Program-made: the position numbers and the translations under genes
Assembly (NCBI RefSeq): GCF_011065895.1
Contig: NZ_JAALCR010000006.1
Coordinates: forward strand, 278,087-342,086
Origin: Paludisphaera rhizosphaerae
GTDB lineage: Bacteria; Planctomycetota; Planctomycetia; Isosphaerales; Isosphaeraceae
Length of the DNA stretch: 64,000 nucleotides
Reading direction: 5' to 3'
The notes under the pieces: generated by a model
Told to the model about the DNA's origin: nothing
The model's input: only the letters and a program-made list of their open reading frames with translations
Database searches by the model: none
Part shown: piece after piece, positions 9,467 to 18,917 of the stretch
Position numbering within the stretch: the stretch's first letter is position 1
Layout: each line of letters begins with the position of its first letter

Positions 9467-12022
9467 ATGTTCCCACAGGATCAGCCCACCCTCGGCACGG
9501 ATGCTCGCCGCCGGTTCCTACCCGTGCTGCTTCTTCTCTTCGTCGGCAGCGGCTGCGCAGCGATGATCTATGAGGTCGTCTGGCTGCAGCTTCTCCAACT
9601 CGTGATCGGCTCGACGGCCGTCTCGTTGGGCGTGGTGCTGGCGTCGTTCATGGGAGGCATGGGGGCGGGGAGTCTGCTCCTTCCCCGGCTGGTTTCGGCC
9701 CGGCGAAACCCCTTGCGGGTCTACGCCCTGCTCGAACTGGCCATCGGTCTGATGGGGTTGATGCTGCTGTACGGCATGCCCTACGTTGAACACGTCTACG
9801 TGCTTTACGCCGGTCGCGGTGCGCTGGACGTGTTCTTTCGAGGCGTCGTCGCCGGGGTTTGCCTGTTGCCCCCCACGCTCCTGATGGGAGCGACCCTCCC
9901 GGCGATCGCCCGGCGGGTCGAGACCGATCCGGAAGGGGTCTCGTGGTTGGGGTTCTTCTACGGCGGCAACCTCGCCGGAGCCGTGCTCGGCTGCCTGGCG
10001 GCAGGCTTCTACCTTCTTCGCGTCTACGACATGGCGACGGCGACCTACGCGGCCGTCGCTCTGAATGTGGCCGTCGCCGCGATCGCGCTGGCCCTCTCGG
10101 TGGTGCCTGGGGGCTCGGAGGCTCCGTCCGAGCCGGGACCCTTTGAGATCTCTTCACGGGGCGACCGAGCCGTCTATCTGGCGATCGGTCTCTCAGGCAT
10201 GTCGGCCCTGGGCGCGGAGGTTGTCTGGACGCGTCTGCTCTCGCTGATGCTCGGCGGTACGGTGTACACGTTCTCCCTGATCCTGGCCGTCTTCCTGACG
10301 GGACTGGGGATCGGCGGCAGCGTCGGGGCGCTGGTGGCTCGGCGGGCCGAATCGGCCCGAGCGGGACTGGTCGCCTGCCAGTGGCTGCTCACCCTGGCGA
10401 TCGCCTGGACTGCGCTGATGATTTCGCAGTCCCTCCCCTACTGGCCGATCCTGCCGGAGGTTTCCTCCAGCCCCTGGTACACATTCCAGCTCGACCTGGC
10501 GCGCTGCCTCTGGGCGGTCCTGCCGCCGGCCTGCCTCTGGGGAGCGAGTTTTCCGCTGGCCCTGGCGGCGGTCGCCTCGCCGGGTCAGGATCCGGGGCGG
10601 CTCGTCGGCCGGGTCTACGCGTCGAACACAGTCGGTGCGTTGCTCGGGGCGCTCGTGTTCAGCCTGCTGCTGGTCCCGGCGGTTGGCACGGCTCATGCGG
10701 AACGCGTGCTGATCGGCCTGGCCGCGGCGGCCGCGCTGGCGGCGTCGATTCCCCTGCTCCGTTCATCGTCGAGGGGGCCGATCCGTCCCAGCCTCGTGCT
10801 CGGGTCGGCGGCGGCGACGGTCGTGGCCGGTCTGCTGGCCTGGTACCTGGCGCCTTTGCCGTGGCAGGTCGTCGCATTCGGACGACAGACTGCGAGCGCC
10901 CTGCCTCAGGCCGTGCCCGGCATCCATCAAGAGAAGCCGGCCGACCTGGGCGAGGCCGACTTCTTCTGCCGGTACGTCGGCGAGGGAGCGAACGTTTCTG
11001 TGGCCGTCACCGAGTCCTCGGACGGCTATCGCAGCTTCCACGGCGCGGGCAAGGTCCAGGCGTCGACCCGCCCCGTCGATATGCGGCTCCAGCGGATGCT
11101 CGGGCATATCCCGGCTCTGGTTCATCCCAAGCCGGAGTCCGTGCTGGTCGTGGCCTGCGGCGCGGGGGTTACCGCCGGCTCCTTCATTCCGCACCCCGAA
11201 GTCCGCCGCATCACCATCTGCGACATCGAGCCCCTGGTGCCCCAGGTCGTCACGCCGATGTTCGGTGAGGCGAACTACCACGTCGTGGATGGGATCGCCC
11301 GCGAGAACCCGCATAACGTCGACGGCAAGCAGGTCGAGGTGATCTACGACGACGGCCGCCACTTCCTCCGCACCACCCGCGAGAAGTTCGACGTCATCAC
11401 CTCCGACCCGATCGACCCCTGGGTCAAGGGATGCGCTGCGCTGAACACGGTTGAATATTATCAGATGTGCAAAGAGCATCTGAAGCCGGGCGGGATCGTC
11501 GCCCTCTGGATCCCCCTCTACGAATGCAACGAGGAGACGGCCAAGAGCATCATCGCCACGTTTTTCGAGGCCTTCCCCAACGGCATCCTCTGGAGCAACG
11601 ACCGCGAGGGGATCATCTACGACGCCGTTCTCTTCGGCCAGGTGGAGCCCACGGTGATCGACGTCGACGCCCTCCAGGCCCGGCTCGACCGACCCGATCA
11701 CAAGGTGGTAAAGCAGTCGCTCCGCGAGGTCGGATTCGGACCGGCTCGCGAGGACGGCCTGGAAGAGGGCGTGGACCTGCTCAACACTTACGCCGGTCAG
11801 GCGTCCATGCTGAAGGAATGGACGCGAGGCGCCCAGATCAACACCGACCGCAACCTTCGGCTCCAGTATCTGGCCGGCATGTGGCTGAACTCCAGCCTGG
11901 ACGAGCGCATCCTCCGCGGCATCCGCTCCGAGTATCGTTTCCCCGAGCAGACCTTCGTCGGCTCTCCGGAGCGTATCGCCGTTTTGAAGAAGCTCCGGCA
12001 CCGACCGACCCGGTGGGAGTGA
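9467..12022 (+). CDS. Polytopic membrane protein fused to a spermidine-synthase-like domain
   Basis: The ATG at 9467 (MFPQDQPTLG) follows GGGAGACG and is preferred to upstream in-frame candidates. The 851-residue protein has about a dozen hydrophobic helices in residues 15-480, in the arrangement of MFS-spermidine-synthase fusion proteins. The C-terminal Rossmann domain has the SAM-binding loop VVACGAGVTAG (about 560) and an acidic catalytic-type stretch (DDGRHFL, then SDPIDPW, about 628-652). Such fusions are common in planctomycetes and related phyla. Whether they make spermidine or methylate or aminopropylate something else is not established. It is convergent with the next gene, which ends 16 bp beyond it on the other strand. 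Confidence 0.8.
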   Translation: MFPQDQPTLGTDARRRFLPVLLLLFVGSGCAAMIYEVVWLQLLQLVIGSTAVSLGVVLASFMGGMGAGSLLLPRLVSARRNPLRVYALLELAIGLMGLMLLYGMPYVEHVYVLYAGRGALDVFFRGVVAGVCLLPPTLLMGATLPAIARRVETDPEGVSWLGFFYGGNLAGAVLGCLAAGFYLLRVYDMATATYAAVALNVAVAAIALALSVVPGGSEAPSEPGPFEISSRGDRAVYLAIGLSGMSALGAEVVWTRLLSLMLGGTVYTFSLILAVFLTGLGIGGSVGALVARRAESARAGLVACQWLLTLAIAWTALMISQSLPYWPILPEVSSSPWYTFQLDLARCLWAVLPPACLWGASFPLALAAVASPGQDPGRLVGRVYASNTVGALLGALVFSLLLVPAVGTAHAERVLIGLAAAAALAASIPLLRSSSRGPIRPSLVLGSAAATVVAGLLAWYLAPLPWQVVAFGRQTASALPQAVPGIHQEKPADLGEADFFCRYVGEGANVSVAVTESSDGYRSFHGAGKVQASTRPVDMRLQRMLGHIPALVHPKPESVLVVACGAGVTAGSFIPHPEVRRITICDIEPLVPQVVTPMFGEANYHVVDGIARENPHNVDGKQVEVIYDDGRHFLRTTREKFDVITSDPIDPWVKGCAALNTVEYYQMCKEHLKPGGIVALWIPLYECNEETAKSIIATFFEAFPNGILWSNDREGIIYDAVLFGQVEPTVIDVDALQARLDRPDHKVVKQSLREVGFGPAREDGLEEGVDLLNTYAGQASMLKEWTRGAQINTDRNLRLQYLAGMWLNSSLDERILRGIRSEYRFPEQTFVGSPERIAVLKKLRHRPTRWE

Positions 12023-12037
12023 GGCCCGACGGGACCC

Positions 12038-12946
12038 TCAGCCCTCGCCTCGATACCCGCGCAGCTCCGGCGGCGTCGGGGGTGAGACCCCGGGCGGCGG
12101 CCCGTGGCGAAAGCTCGGGTCGGGAGTCCCGCGCCATAGGCGGGGGATGAAGGGAAATTCGTCCGTCAGCACATAATAATACGTGCCGTCCGGAAATTCG
12201 GGAGTCGGGCCGGTGCGGCCGTTGCATTCGTCGAGGTCGCCTCGGCCCGGGTCGTACTCGAAATCCTCGACGAACCGCCCGTCGAATCGCCCGCCGGGGC
12301 CGTCGCTGCGACGACCGCCGCGCAGGCGGTAGCTGGAGCGCAGCCGTCGAGTCCGACTCTTCACGTCGACCGGGTCGCCCGGGCATTCGGGCCCGTAGAT
12401 CGGGAAGCCGTCGGCCGCGAAGCCCAGCAGGTGCATGGGGCGCCCTGGATCGGCGACGGAGCGGTTCCAGAGCAAGCCTGTGGGGAGTCCGTGGTAATGG
12501 TAGGCTCCCCTCCCCTGGGTATGGGCATGGTTGCCGTCGATCCCCAGCGCCCGGGCGTTCGCGGGGTGGAGCACCTCGAACTGCCAGCCGCTGCGGCCGT
12601 CGGCGTTCCAGAACGGCCCCGAGGGGTCGAACGGCACCCCGTTTACCGCCACGCCGAACAACCACATGGCGATCGGCGAAGGATGCTCCGCCGCGACCGG
12701 CGCCGTCGGGGTCTCCAGCACATACCTTTGCGGCCGGAGCGATACCGGGTCGTGGGGGTTGGGAAAGTCTCCGGCGGGGTGGTCGGGAATCCCGTTCGAC
12801 GTGATCCTCCGCCGGCCGTCCGCCGCGACGATCAAGACCTCCGCCGGGTTGTCTCCCCCCGAGCCCGCTAGCAGCCGGACGCCGCCGGCCGCGACGACCG
12901 GCGCGGCGAATCCTCCGACGATCAGCTTGCGACGATCCAGCTTCAT
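12038..12946 (-). CDS. YHYH-domain secreted protein
   Basis: The 302-residue product has an N-terminal signal with a twin-arginine-like start (MKLDRRKLIVGGFAAPVVAAG). The diagnostic segment GNHAHTQGRGAYHYHGLP lies at about residues 138-155 and matches the YHYH family. Its His/Tyr cluster suggests metal binding. The C-terminal part includes DECNGRTGPTPEFPDGTYYY, another family-typical region. The enzymatic role of YHYH proteins is not well defined. The gene is divergent from rarA, with a 122-bp gap between them. Confidence 0.75.
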   Translation of the reverse strand: MKLDRRKLIVGGFAAPVVAAGGVRLLAGSGGDNPAEVLIVAADGRRRITSNGIPDHPAGDFPNPHDPVSLRPQRYVLETPTAPVAAEHPSPIAMWLFGVAVNGVPFDPSGPFWNADGRSGWQFEVLHPANARALGIDGNHAHTQGRGAYHYHGLPTGLLWNRSVADPGRPMHLLGFAADGFPIYGPECPGDPVDVKSRTRRLRSSYRLRGGRRSDGPGGRFDGRFVEDFEYDPGRGDLDECNGRTGPTPEFPDGTYYYVLTDEFPFIPRLWRGTPDPSFRHGPPPGVSPPTPPELRGYRGEG

Positions 12947-13018
12947 CGGTCCCCCCCTTCAACGATCAGGTTACTCGGCCCACTCGCCGACTTCGACCAT
13001 AATCGCTCGAGCGTCGGG

Positions 13019-13024
13019 TATAAT
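13019..13024 (+). promoter_or_regulatory. Possible -10 box for rarA
   Basis: A perfect TATAAT lies 44 bp before the rarA ATG in the divergent intergenic region. No convincing -35 box is present at 16-18 bp spacing, so this is only a candidate. Confidence 0.35.
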
Positions 13025-13068
13025 GGACGCGTGGACACAGTGGGAGTCGTTCGGGAGGGAGCAGGCTG

Positions 13069-14376
13069 ATGGCTCGGGAATCGACGGGCTCGCTGTTCGG
13101 CAGGTCGGACGAGCCGGCGTGGGCGGAGGAATCGGCGGCGCCGGTCGTATCGGCCGACGCCCCGTTGGCCGAGCGCATGCGTCCTCGGTCGCTCGACGAG
13201 TATGTGGGGCAGCAGCATCTCGTCGGTCCGGGGCGATTGGTCCGCAGGCTGGTTGAGGGGGGCGGGCCGATGCCCTCGTTGATCTTCTGGGGAGGCCCGG
13301 GCGCAGGCAAGACGACGCTCGCCCGCCTCGTCGCCGGCCCCAGCGGGGCGCGGTTCGTGCAGCTTTCGGCGGTGCTCTCGGGCGTGAAGGAGCTTCGCGA
13401 GGCCATCGCCGAAGCCCGCACCCGGCGCAACCGAGGCGTGCGGACCGTCCTCTTCATCGACGAGATCCACCGCTACAACAAGGCCCAGCAAGACGCCTTG
13501 CTCCAGGCGGTTGAGGAGGGCGTCGTCAGCCTGATCGGCGCGACGACGGAGAACCCGTCGTTCGAGGTGAACTCAGCGTTACTCTCGAGGTCGCGAGTCT
13601 TGACGCTGGAACCGTTGACGCCCGACGACGTCGCCATGATCCTCCGCCGCGCGTTGACCGACGCCGACCGCGGACTTGGCACGCTCAATCCCCAGGTCGC
13701 CGAAGTCGAGCTAGCCCGCCTGGCGAAAGCCGCCGGCGGCGACGCCAGAGTCGCGCTCACGGCCCTGGAAACCGCCGTCCTCGCCACGCCCCCCGCCGAG
13801 GACGGCTCGCGGACGGTCGAGCCCGAGACCCTCGTCGAGGCCCTCGGCCGCGCCCGATACGCCTATGACAAGGGGGGCGAGGAGCACTACAACCTGGCCA
13901 GCGCTCTGATCAAGAGCCTGCGCAACTCCGACGCCAACGCCGCGCTCTACTGGCTGGCCCGCTTGATCGAGGGAGGGGCGGATCCGATCTTCATCGCCCG
14001 CCGGCTCTGCATCCTGGCGTCTGAAGACGTCGGCCTGGCCGATCCCCAGGCGATCGTCCAGGCCGCAAGCGCCGCTCAGATCGTCCAGCTCATCGGCCTC
14101 CCCGAGGGTCTCTACCCCCTCGCCCAGGCGACGATCTACCTGGCGAACGCCCCCAAATCCAATGCCATCAAACGAGCCTACTTCGCCGCCGCCGAAGACG
14201 CCGCCGCCACCGCCCGCGAACCCGTCCCCCTGCACCTCCGTAACGCCGTGACCTCACTGATGAAGGCGAACGGCTACGGCCAGGGCTATCGCTACGCCCA
14301 CGACGACCCCGCTGCGAAGGACGAGATGCCTTGCCTCCCTTCGGCTCTGCGAGGAAAGACCTACTTTCGTCCATAA
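13069..14376 (+). CDS. rarA: Replication-associated recombination protein A (RarA/MgsA AAA ATPase)
   Basis: This 435-residue AAA+ ATPase is of normal length. It has Walker [10 protein letters not shown] (75-83), Walker B FIDEIHR (129-135), and sensor 1 around GATTENPSF. The family-typical clamp-loader-like C-terminus contains [18 protein letters not shown] and ends KTYFRP. RarA acts at stalled or gapped replication forks together with SSB and RecA/recombination proteins. The N-terminus carries about 30 extra residues before [11 protein letters not shown]. It stands alone on the plus strand, divergent from the YHYH gene. Confidence 0.93.
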   Translation: MARESTGSLFGRSDEPAWAEESAAPVVSADAPLAERMRPRSLDEYVGQQHLVGPGRLVRRLVEGGGPMPSLIFWGGPGAGKTTLARLVAGPSGARFVQLSAVLSGVKELREAIAEARTRRNRGVRTVLFIDEIHRYNKAQQDALLQAVEEGVVSLIGATTENPSFEVNSALLSRSRVLTLEPLTPDDVAMILRRALTDADRGLGTLNPQVAEVELARLAKAAGGDARVALTALETAVLATPPAEDGSRTVEPETLVEALGRARYAYDKGGEEHYNLASALIKSLRNSDANAALYWLARLIEGGADPIFIARRLCILASEDVGLADPQAIVQAASAAQIVQLIGLPEGLYPLAQATIYLANAPKSNAIKRAYFAAAEDAAATAREPVPLHLRNAVTSLMKANGYGQGYRYAHDDPAAKDEMPCLPSALRGKTYFRP

Positions 14377-14951
14377 CCGTACCGCGACGACCTGGCCGCG
14401 GGACTGGCGTCCCATCCCGAATCGAGGACCTTTTGCACCTCTTGTCAGGCTATAAAAGGCTTGATCGAGGTGTTCGTTTTTTGAATGGCGTTCTGCCGAC
14501 GGTGGTACACCTTCGGCGTTGGTCTTGCATCAAGACATACGATGCCTCGACGATGCAGGGAGCCCTGGCCCCAAGCGGCAACCTCGGCCGGGCTCCAAAG
14601 CCGCGATCTGGGACGATAACGTCGGATGTGCGTCGCAGACGCTCGTAAATCCTTTCACTCTCGGCGTTTTGCTCGACCGACGACTGGTCCGGGTGTGTCC
14701 GGAGGAGTACTCATGGAGGGGCGTCTCTGGTCTCTTCGTTGGAATTCCCATAGCTCCCATCGACGTCCCCCTCTGTGTCCGATTTCCCAACTCCTCCTGT
14801 AACGCCTACCTAACCTTTGAGGCGGCGGGAATTTTCCGATGGACGGCGTCGATTAGGTCGATTTATCTTGTTCGTCGACGCCTCTCACCCCGGCGGCCGA
14901 TTCGATCGGCCCGTCCTCACCGTTTCTACCGGATTGCGAAGGACCCGCCCG
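14377..14951 (+). other. 575-bp intergenic region
   Basis: No supported gene was seen between rarA and the DUF362 gene. It is visibly less GC-rich than its surroundings. Short open frames exist on both strands, but none has a recognisable product, a good ribosome-binding site or coding-like composition. It may hold the DUF362 promoter. Confidence 0.5.
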
Positions 14952-16187
14952 ATGAGCGACCGTTACCCGTGCGGCACGTTGAAGCGTCGAGCCTTCCTGG
15001 GAGCCGCCGCGGCGGCGGCTGGTGCGCCCTGGATCGCCCGCGGGCCCGTTCGGGCCGGCGCGATCGACGATCCGGCCGGAGCGACGGCTCACGGGCCGAA
15101 GGTTGAAAAAAGCAAGTTCGACCTCCCCGGCCTGTATCCCGGTCGCGTGGTCGAGGTTCGGAACGCGGCCATGATCCGCGACATGAAGAAGGATCGCGCC
15201 GCCATCAAGACGAGCCTCGACAAGGGGCTGACCTCGCTCACCGGTGCGGACGACGCGGTCTCCGCTTGGCGGACCTTCTTCGAGCCCGGCGACGTTGTCG
15301 GCATCAAGGTCGTTCCGAACGGGTATCCTCACTCCTTCTCTTCGTACGAGCTGGTGCTGGAGACGATCGAGGGACTCAAGGCGTGCGGCGTCAAGCCGAC
15401 CGACATCTTCGTCTATGAGCGGTTCCGCTCCGAGATGCAGTCCGCCGGCTACGATAAGATCCTCCCCGACGGCGTCCGCTGGGGCGGTCTCACCGCGACG
15501 GGCGGCCCGCAGATCCAGATGGAATTCGACGGCTTCAAGGACGACCCGATCGCCGGCTACGACCGCGACGTTTACATCCAGATGGACCTCGTTCACTACG
15601 GCGAGGACCCCAAGGACGACCGCCAGTATCGCTCGCACGTCGGCAAGCTGCTGACGAAGCACGTCAACAAGGTCGTGGCGATTCCCTGCCTGAAGGACCA
15701 TCGCTCCGCCGGCGTGACCGGGGCCCTGAAGAACATCAGCCATGGTTCGGTGAACAACGTGGCGCGGTCGCACGCCAACAACTTCACCAACACCTGCAAC
15801 CAGTTCATCCCCCAGGTGGTCAGCCACCCGCTGCTCCGCTCGAAGTTCGTCCTCCAGATCATGGACGGTATTCGCGGCATCTACAACGGCGGGCCGCAGG
15901 GGACGAAGGACGGCCGTTGGAGCTGGGACGAGAACGCCCTCTTCCTCGCCACCGACCCCGTCGCCATGGACCGCATCGAATGGGCGCGGATCGACGAGCG
16001 GCGGAAGATCCAGAATCTTCCGCCCGTGGCCGCCACCGGCAAGACGGCGCTCGATCCTCTCAGCATGGAAGGCTTTGACGTCCGTCAGCCGCAGCACATC
16101 GCGCTGGCCGGGACGCTTGGCCTGGGGACCTACCTGTTCGAGGGGAAGAAGGGCCCGTTCATCCGCCACGACGTAATCACGGTTTGA
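14952..16187 (+). CDS. DUF362-domain protein with Tat-type signal
   Basis: The ATG at 14952 gives a 411-residue protein starting with a twin-arginine-like signal (LKRRAFLGAAAAAAGAPW). Upstream in-frame codons have no signal logic. The body matches the DUF362 pattern: EPGDVVGIKVVPNG (about 112-125), the VAIPCLKDH segment with GVTGALKNISHG (about 240-265), and LATDPVAMDRI (about 330). Related proteins are thought to bind iron-sulfur clusters or act as oxidoreductase partners. No cysteine-rich ferredoxin motif is visible here. Its 3' end overlaps the convergent vWA gene by 11 bp. Confidence 0.8.
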   Translation: MSDRYPCGTLKRRAFLGAAAAAAGAPWIARGPVRAGAIDDPAGATAHGPKVEKSKFDLPGLYPGRVVEVRNAAMIRDMKKDRAAIKTSLDKGLTSLTGADDAVSAWRTFFEPGDVVGIKVVPNGYPHSFSSYELVLETIEGLKACGVKPTDIFVYERFRSEMQSAGYDKILPDGVRWGGLTATGGPQIQMEFDGFKDDPIAGYDRDVYIQMDLVHYGEDPKDDRQYRSHVGKLLTKHVNKVVAIPCLKDHRSAGVTGALKNISHGSVNNVARSHANNFTNTCNQFIPQVVSHPLLRSKFVLQIMDGIRGIYNGGPQGTKDGRWSWDENALFLATDPVAMDRIEWARIDERRKIQNLPPVAATGKTALDPLSMEGFDVRQPQHIALAGTLGLGTYLFEGKKGPFIRHDVITV

Positions 16188-17412
16188 CGACCTCGGCCGC
16201 CCGCCTCGTCAGCGACGGCAAGAACGCCAGCGCGGCGAGGCCGGCGGCCAGGATCAGGAACAAGGGCGACCAACCGGCGGCCGGAACGACCATCCCCGGG
16301 ATGAACACGGCCGTCTCGCCCACCTTGCGGCTCCCCCGGTGGATCACCTGCACCGGGCGGAGCGTGCCGTCGGGGATGCGACGGTCGCTCTGGTAGGTCA
16401 GCGAATAGCCGGCGCCCAGGCGTTCGGCGATCGCCTCGTAGACCTTCCGCAACTCCTCCGCTCGACGCGCCGGGTAGTACTCTCCACGAGTCCCCGCGGC
16501 GAGCTGCTTCAGGCCGTTGACGTCGATCTCGCGCTCATTGCCGAAGCCCAGGGTGTAAATCGGCAGGCCGAGCTGTTGGCCGCTCGCGACGTCGTCCTCC
16601 AACGGGGTCGAGCTTGAGGTGTCCAACCCGTCGGTCAGGGCGACGATCACGCGCCGGCCGGTCTGGTCTTCGAGCAGCTTCAGCGCCATGGCGACGGCGT
16701 CGTAGAACCGCGTTGGTCCGTCGGCGAACAACTCGTCGACGGCCTTGCCGACCTTCACGCGGTCGGTGGTGAACGGCCGGATCAACTCAACCTGCGAGCT
16801 GAAGGCGATCACGGCGATCTTGGAGCCCTGGGGAATCTTCTCCAGGAACCGGGCCACCGCGCCCTTCAGCGAGGCGAGTTTCGCCTCCTCGTTCATGCTG
16901 CCGCTGCGGTCGACGACCAGGACGATCGTGGTCGGGACGTTCTCCTTGGTGAGCGGGGCCTGGAAATCCAGGATCGGCCGCTCCTGGCCCTCCTCAGTGA
17001 CGCGAAACTCGTCCTTCGTCGCATCGCGGACGAACGTCCCGTCCGGCTTTCGCAGCTCGAACTGCACGCCGATTTTGGGGAAGTCGTCCTGGCTCGCACC
17101 GGTGACGACGACGGAGAGGTCGTCGGAGGCGGGGGGAGCAGGAGCGTCTTGCGCGCGGACGGATGTTGCTGCGACGAGGAAGAGAACCAGGAACAGGATG
17201 CCTCCGATCGGGAACCCGACGGCCTTCCCCCCTCGCGGGGGAAGGTGGCCGCGCAGCGGTCGGATGAGGGGGGATAGGCGCGGCTTCGAAGTTAATGTGC
17301 CGGATGCGCGAGCGACGCCGGTCGCCCCCTCATCCGGCCCTTCGGGCCACCTTCCCCCGCAAGGGGGGAAGGCCGGTTGGGACTGAATCGAACTCGTTCT
17401 TCGGTCGTTCAT
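16177..17412 (-). CDS. vWA-domain membrane protein, last gene of the Hsp70/FHA operon
   Basis: The start at 17412 is set by an ATGA overlap with the stop of the upstream FHA gene. The 411-residue protein has a short native N-terminus (MNDRRTSSIQ). Residues 14-64 are encoded by a palindromic repeat element, and a signal-peptide core follows (GGILFLVLFLVAATSVRAQ). A beta-rich domain (about 85-150) precedes a vWA domain with intact MIDAS (DRSGSM, about 163-168; ALTDG further on). The C-terminal membrane helix is SPLFLILAAGLAALAFL. It resembles BatA/VWFA-type surface proteins. In this operon it could display or read a metal-dependent interaction outside the membrane, which is inference. Confidence 0.8.
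   Translation of the reverse strand: MNDRRTSSIQSQPAFPPCGGRWPEGPDEGATGVARASGTLTSKPRLSPLIRPLRGHLPPRGGKAVGFPIGGILFLVLFLVAATSVRAQDAPAPPASDDLSVVVTGASQDDFPKIGVQFELRKPDGTFVRDATKDEFRVTEEGQERPILDFQAPLTKENVPTTIVLVVDRSGSMNEEAKLASLKGAVARFLEKIPQGSKIAVIAFSSQVELIRPFTTDRVKVGKAVDELFADGPTRFYDAVAMALKLLEDQTGRRVIVALTDGLDTSSSTPLEDDVASGQQLGLPIYTLGFGNEREIDVNGLKQLAAGTRGEYYPARRAEELRKVYEAIAERLGAGYSLTYQSDRRIPDGTLRPVQVIHRGSRKVGETAVFIPGMVVPAAGWSPLFLILAAGLAALAFLPSLTRRAAEVVKP
17221..17373 (-). repeat. MITE-like palindromic element, copy B (complete, 153 bp)
   Basis: The element begins GGCCTTCCCCCCTCGCGGGG and ends with the near-exact inverse, CCCCCGCAAGGGGGGAAGGCC. Inner arms are GGTGGCC..CGGATGAGGGGGGA and TCCGGCCC..GGGCCACC, around a short variable core. 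The length is exactly 51 codons. It lies inside the vWA gene between the start codon and the signal-peptide core, without breaking the frame. Confidence 0.85.
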
Positions 17413-18911
17413 ACGGTCCCCCCCTTCCCCGGCGGGAACGCCAGGCACGAGGCCGTCGCCAACGCCAGACCGAGCGCCGCGGCCGAGAGTGCCGGCGATC
17501 CGAAGAGGCTCTCGAAACTCCGCATCGCGGCGAAGACGACCGAGGCCGCCAGCACGCCGACGACGGCGCCGGCGAACGTGGAGGCGATCGAATCGCGGAC
17601 GCCTCCGCTCATGCCGACGGCCCAGCCAAGGACCGCACCGACCAGCGCGGGGAACGCCGCTGCGCCCGTGAGGCGGGTTTCGCCCCCGCTTGCCAGGAAC
17701 GGCAGCCGGTTTCCCAGGGCTGCCAGGCCGCGGAGGGCCAGGACGACCACCGGGAACATCCAGAGCCGATTGGCGACCGAGATCCCTCCCAGTCGATCGC
17801 CAAGAGGACGCATCGGCGACCACCCGGGGCCGACCGGCTCGGGCGAGTCTGGGATCGTCTCCACGCGAGGCCGCTCGACGCGGACTCCGACTCGGCGCGA
17901 GACCCCCCCGGCGGTGATGACCACCGCACCGAGCGTGGCGTCGAAGGCGCCTTCGGGCGGTTCAATCTCGACGACGATCTCGGCTTCGTCGACGATCGCC
18001 CGTGCCTTGTCCTTCGATCCGGGCGCAACGCGGATGGCGTCCGGCGATCCGACGGCAGCTTCGACGGTGATCGTCGGCCGCAGGATGCGATAGCCGACGT
18101 TGGCGATCCGGATCGACTTCCGAACCACGCCGCCGACCGTGTTCGACGGAACGCGCAATTCATCGGGATGGACGTCCAACTCGGGAGCCGCCGGCTTCGT
18201 CGTCGGCAGTCGGCCGAGCCAGTCGTCGAGCACGTCGTCAGGCGACCAACCCGGCTCCCGGCGCGGGAGGAGATCGGTCCTTCCCACGCGCTTGAGGTGC
18301 TCGCCGATCCTTCCCGTCGCCAGCTCGTCGCGGACCGTCGTCCACTTCTGTGCGGAGAGCGTCAGGAAGTCGTCCCAGGTCCGGCACGCCGAACCGTCCT
18401 GGAAGGCGTAGGGGATTGAAAGCGGGCCGGTTCTGACCGGTGGCGGCGTGGGTTGTGGTGGCGATGGAGGCGGCGGCGAGGGTTTCGGTTTCTCGGCCGC
18501 CGGGGCGGGGCGGGCCGCGCCGTTCGTGGGGGCCGAGGCAGGTTGGGGCTCGGGCTTCTTCGCGGCCTCGGAGCGGACGACGAGTTGGATCGCGCCGATC
18601 TGCACGACGTCGCCGGGGGCGAGCGCTCGCTCCTGCTTCGTGAACAACCGCTGTCGGTTGACGAACGTGCCGCCGGGGCTCTCAAGGTCACGGATCGAGA
18701 GAATCTCGCCGGCCAGCGTCAGCACGGCCTGTCTCGGCGCCATCTTGCGCGGGGTGTCGCCTTCCTGGTCGGCCAGGCTGATGAATGAGGGAGCCCAGGG
18801 GCCGTTGCCGAGGATCGTCTCGCCGCCGTCCAGCGAGTATCGGCGGCCGGGCTCGCGGCCCTTGGCGATCTCCAGGATCCATCGCGTCTTGGTCGTGGTG
18901 GTCGCGGCCAT
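17409..18911 (-). CDS. FHA-domain membrane protein (N-terminal FHA)
   Basis: The product is 500 residues. An FHA domain fills about residues 10-115 (LSIRDLESPGGTFVNRQRL and GDVVQIGAIQLVV are typical), although the GRS/H-type phosphothreonine pocket is degenerate. A Pro/Ala-rich linker follows. Next comes a helical segment (TWDDFLTLSAQKWTTVRDEL, about 175-195) and an Ig-like beta domain (about 240-330). The C-terminal hydrophobic region has four or so membrane helices (about 380-500). FHA domains bind phosphothreonine peptides, so a Ser/Thr kinase partner is expected. It starts 6 bp after the other FHA gene's stop and overlaps the vWA start by 4 bp, implying co-translation. Confidence 0.8.
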   Translation of the reverse strand: MAATTTTKTRWILEIAKGREPGRRYSLDGGETILGNGPWAPSFISLADQEGDTPRKMAPRQAVLTLAGEILSIRDLESPGGTFVNRQRLFTKQERALAPGDVVQIGAIQLVVRSEAAKKPEPQPASAPTNGAARPAPAAEKPKPSPPPPSPPQPTPPPVRTGPLSIPYAFQDGSACRTWDDFLTLSAQKWTTVRDELATGRIGEHLKRVGRTDLLPRREPGWSPDDVLDDWLGRLPTTKPAAPELDVHPDELRVPSNTVGGVVRKSIRIANVGYRILRPTITVEAAVGSPDAIRVAPGSKDKARAIVDEAEIVVEIEPPEGAFDATLGAVVITAGGVSRRVGVRVERPRVETIPDSPEPVGPGWSPMRPLGDRLGGISVANRLWMFPVVVLALRGLAALGNRLPFLASGGETRLTGAAAFPALVGAVLGWAVGMSGGVRDSIASTFAGAVVGVLAASVVFAAMRSFESLFGSPALSAAALGLALATASCLAFPPGKGGTV

Positions 18912-18917
18912 GAGGTC

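Noticed and set aside
14519..14948. Open frames in the intergenic region before the DUF362 gene
   Set aside because: They have rare-codon composition, no ribosome-binding site and no recognisable product.
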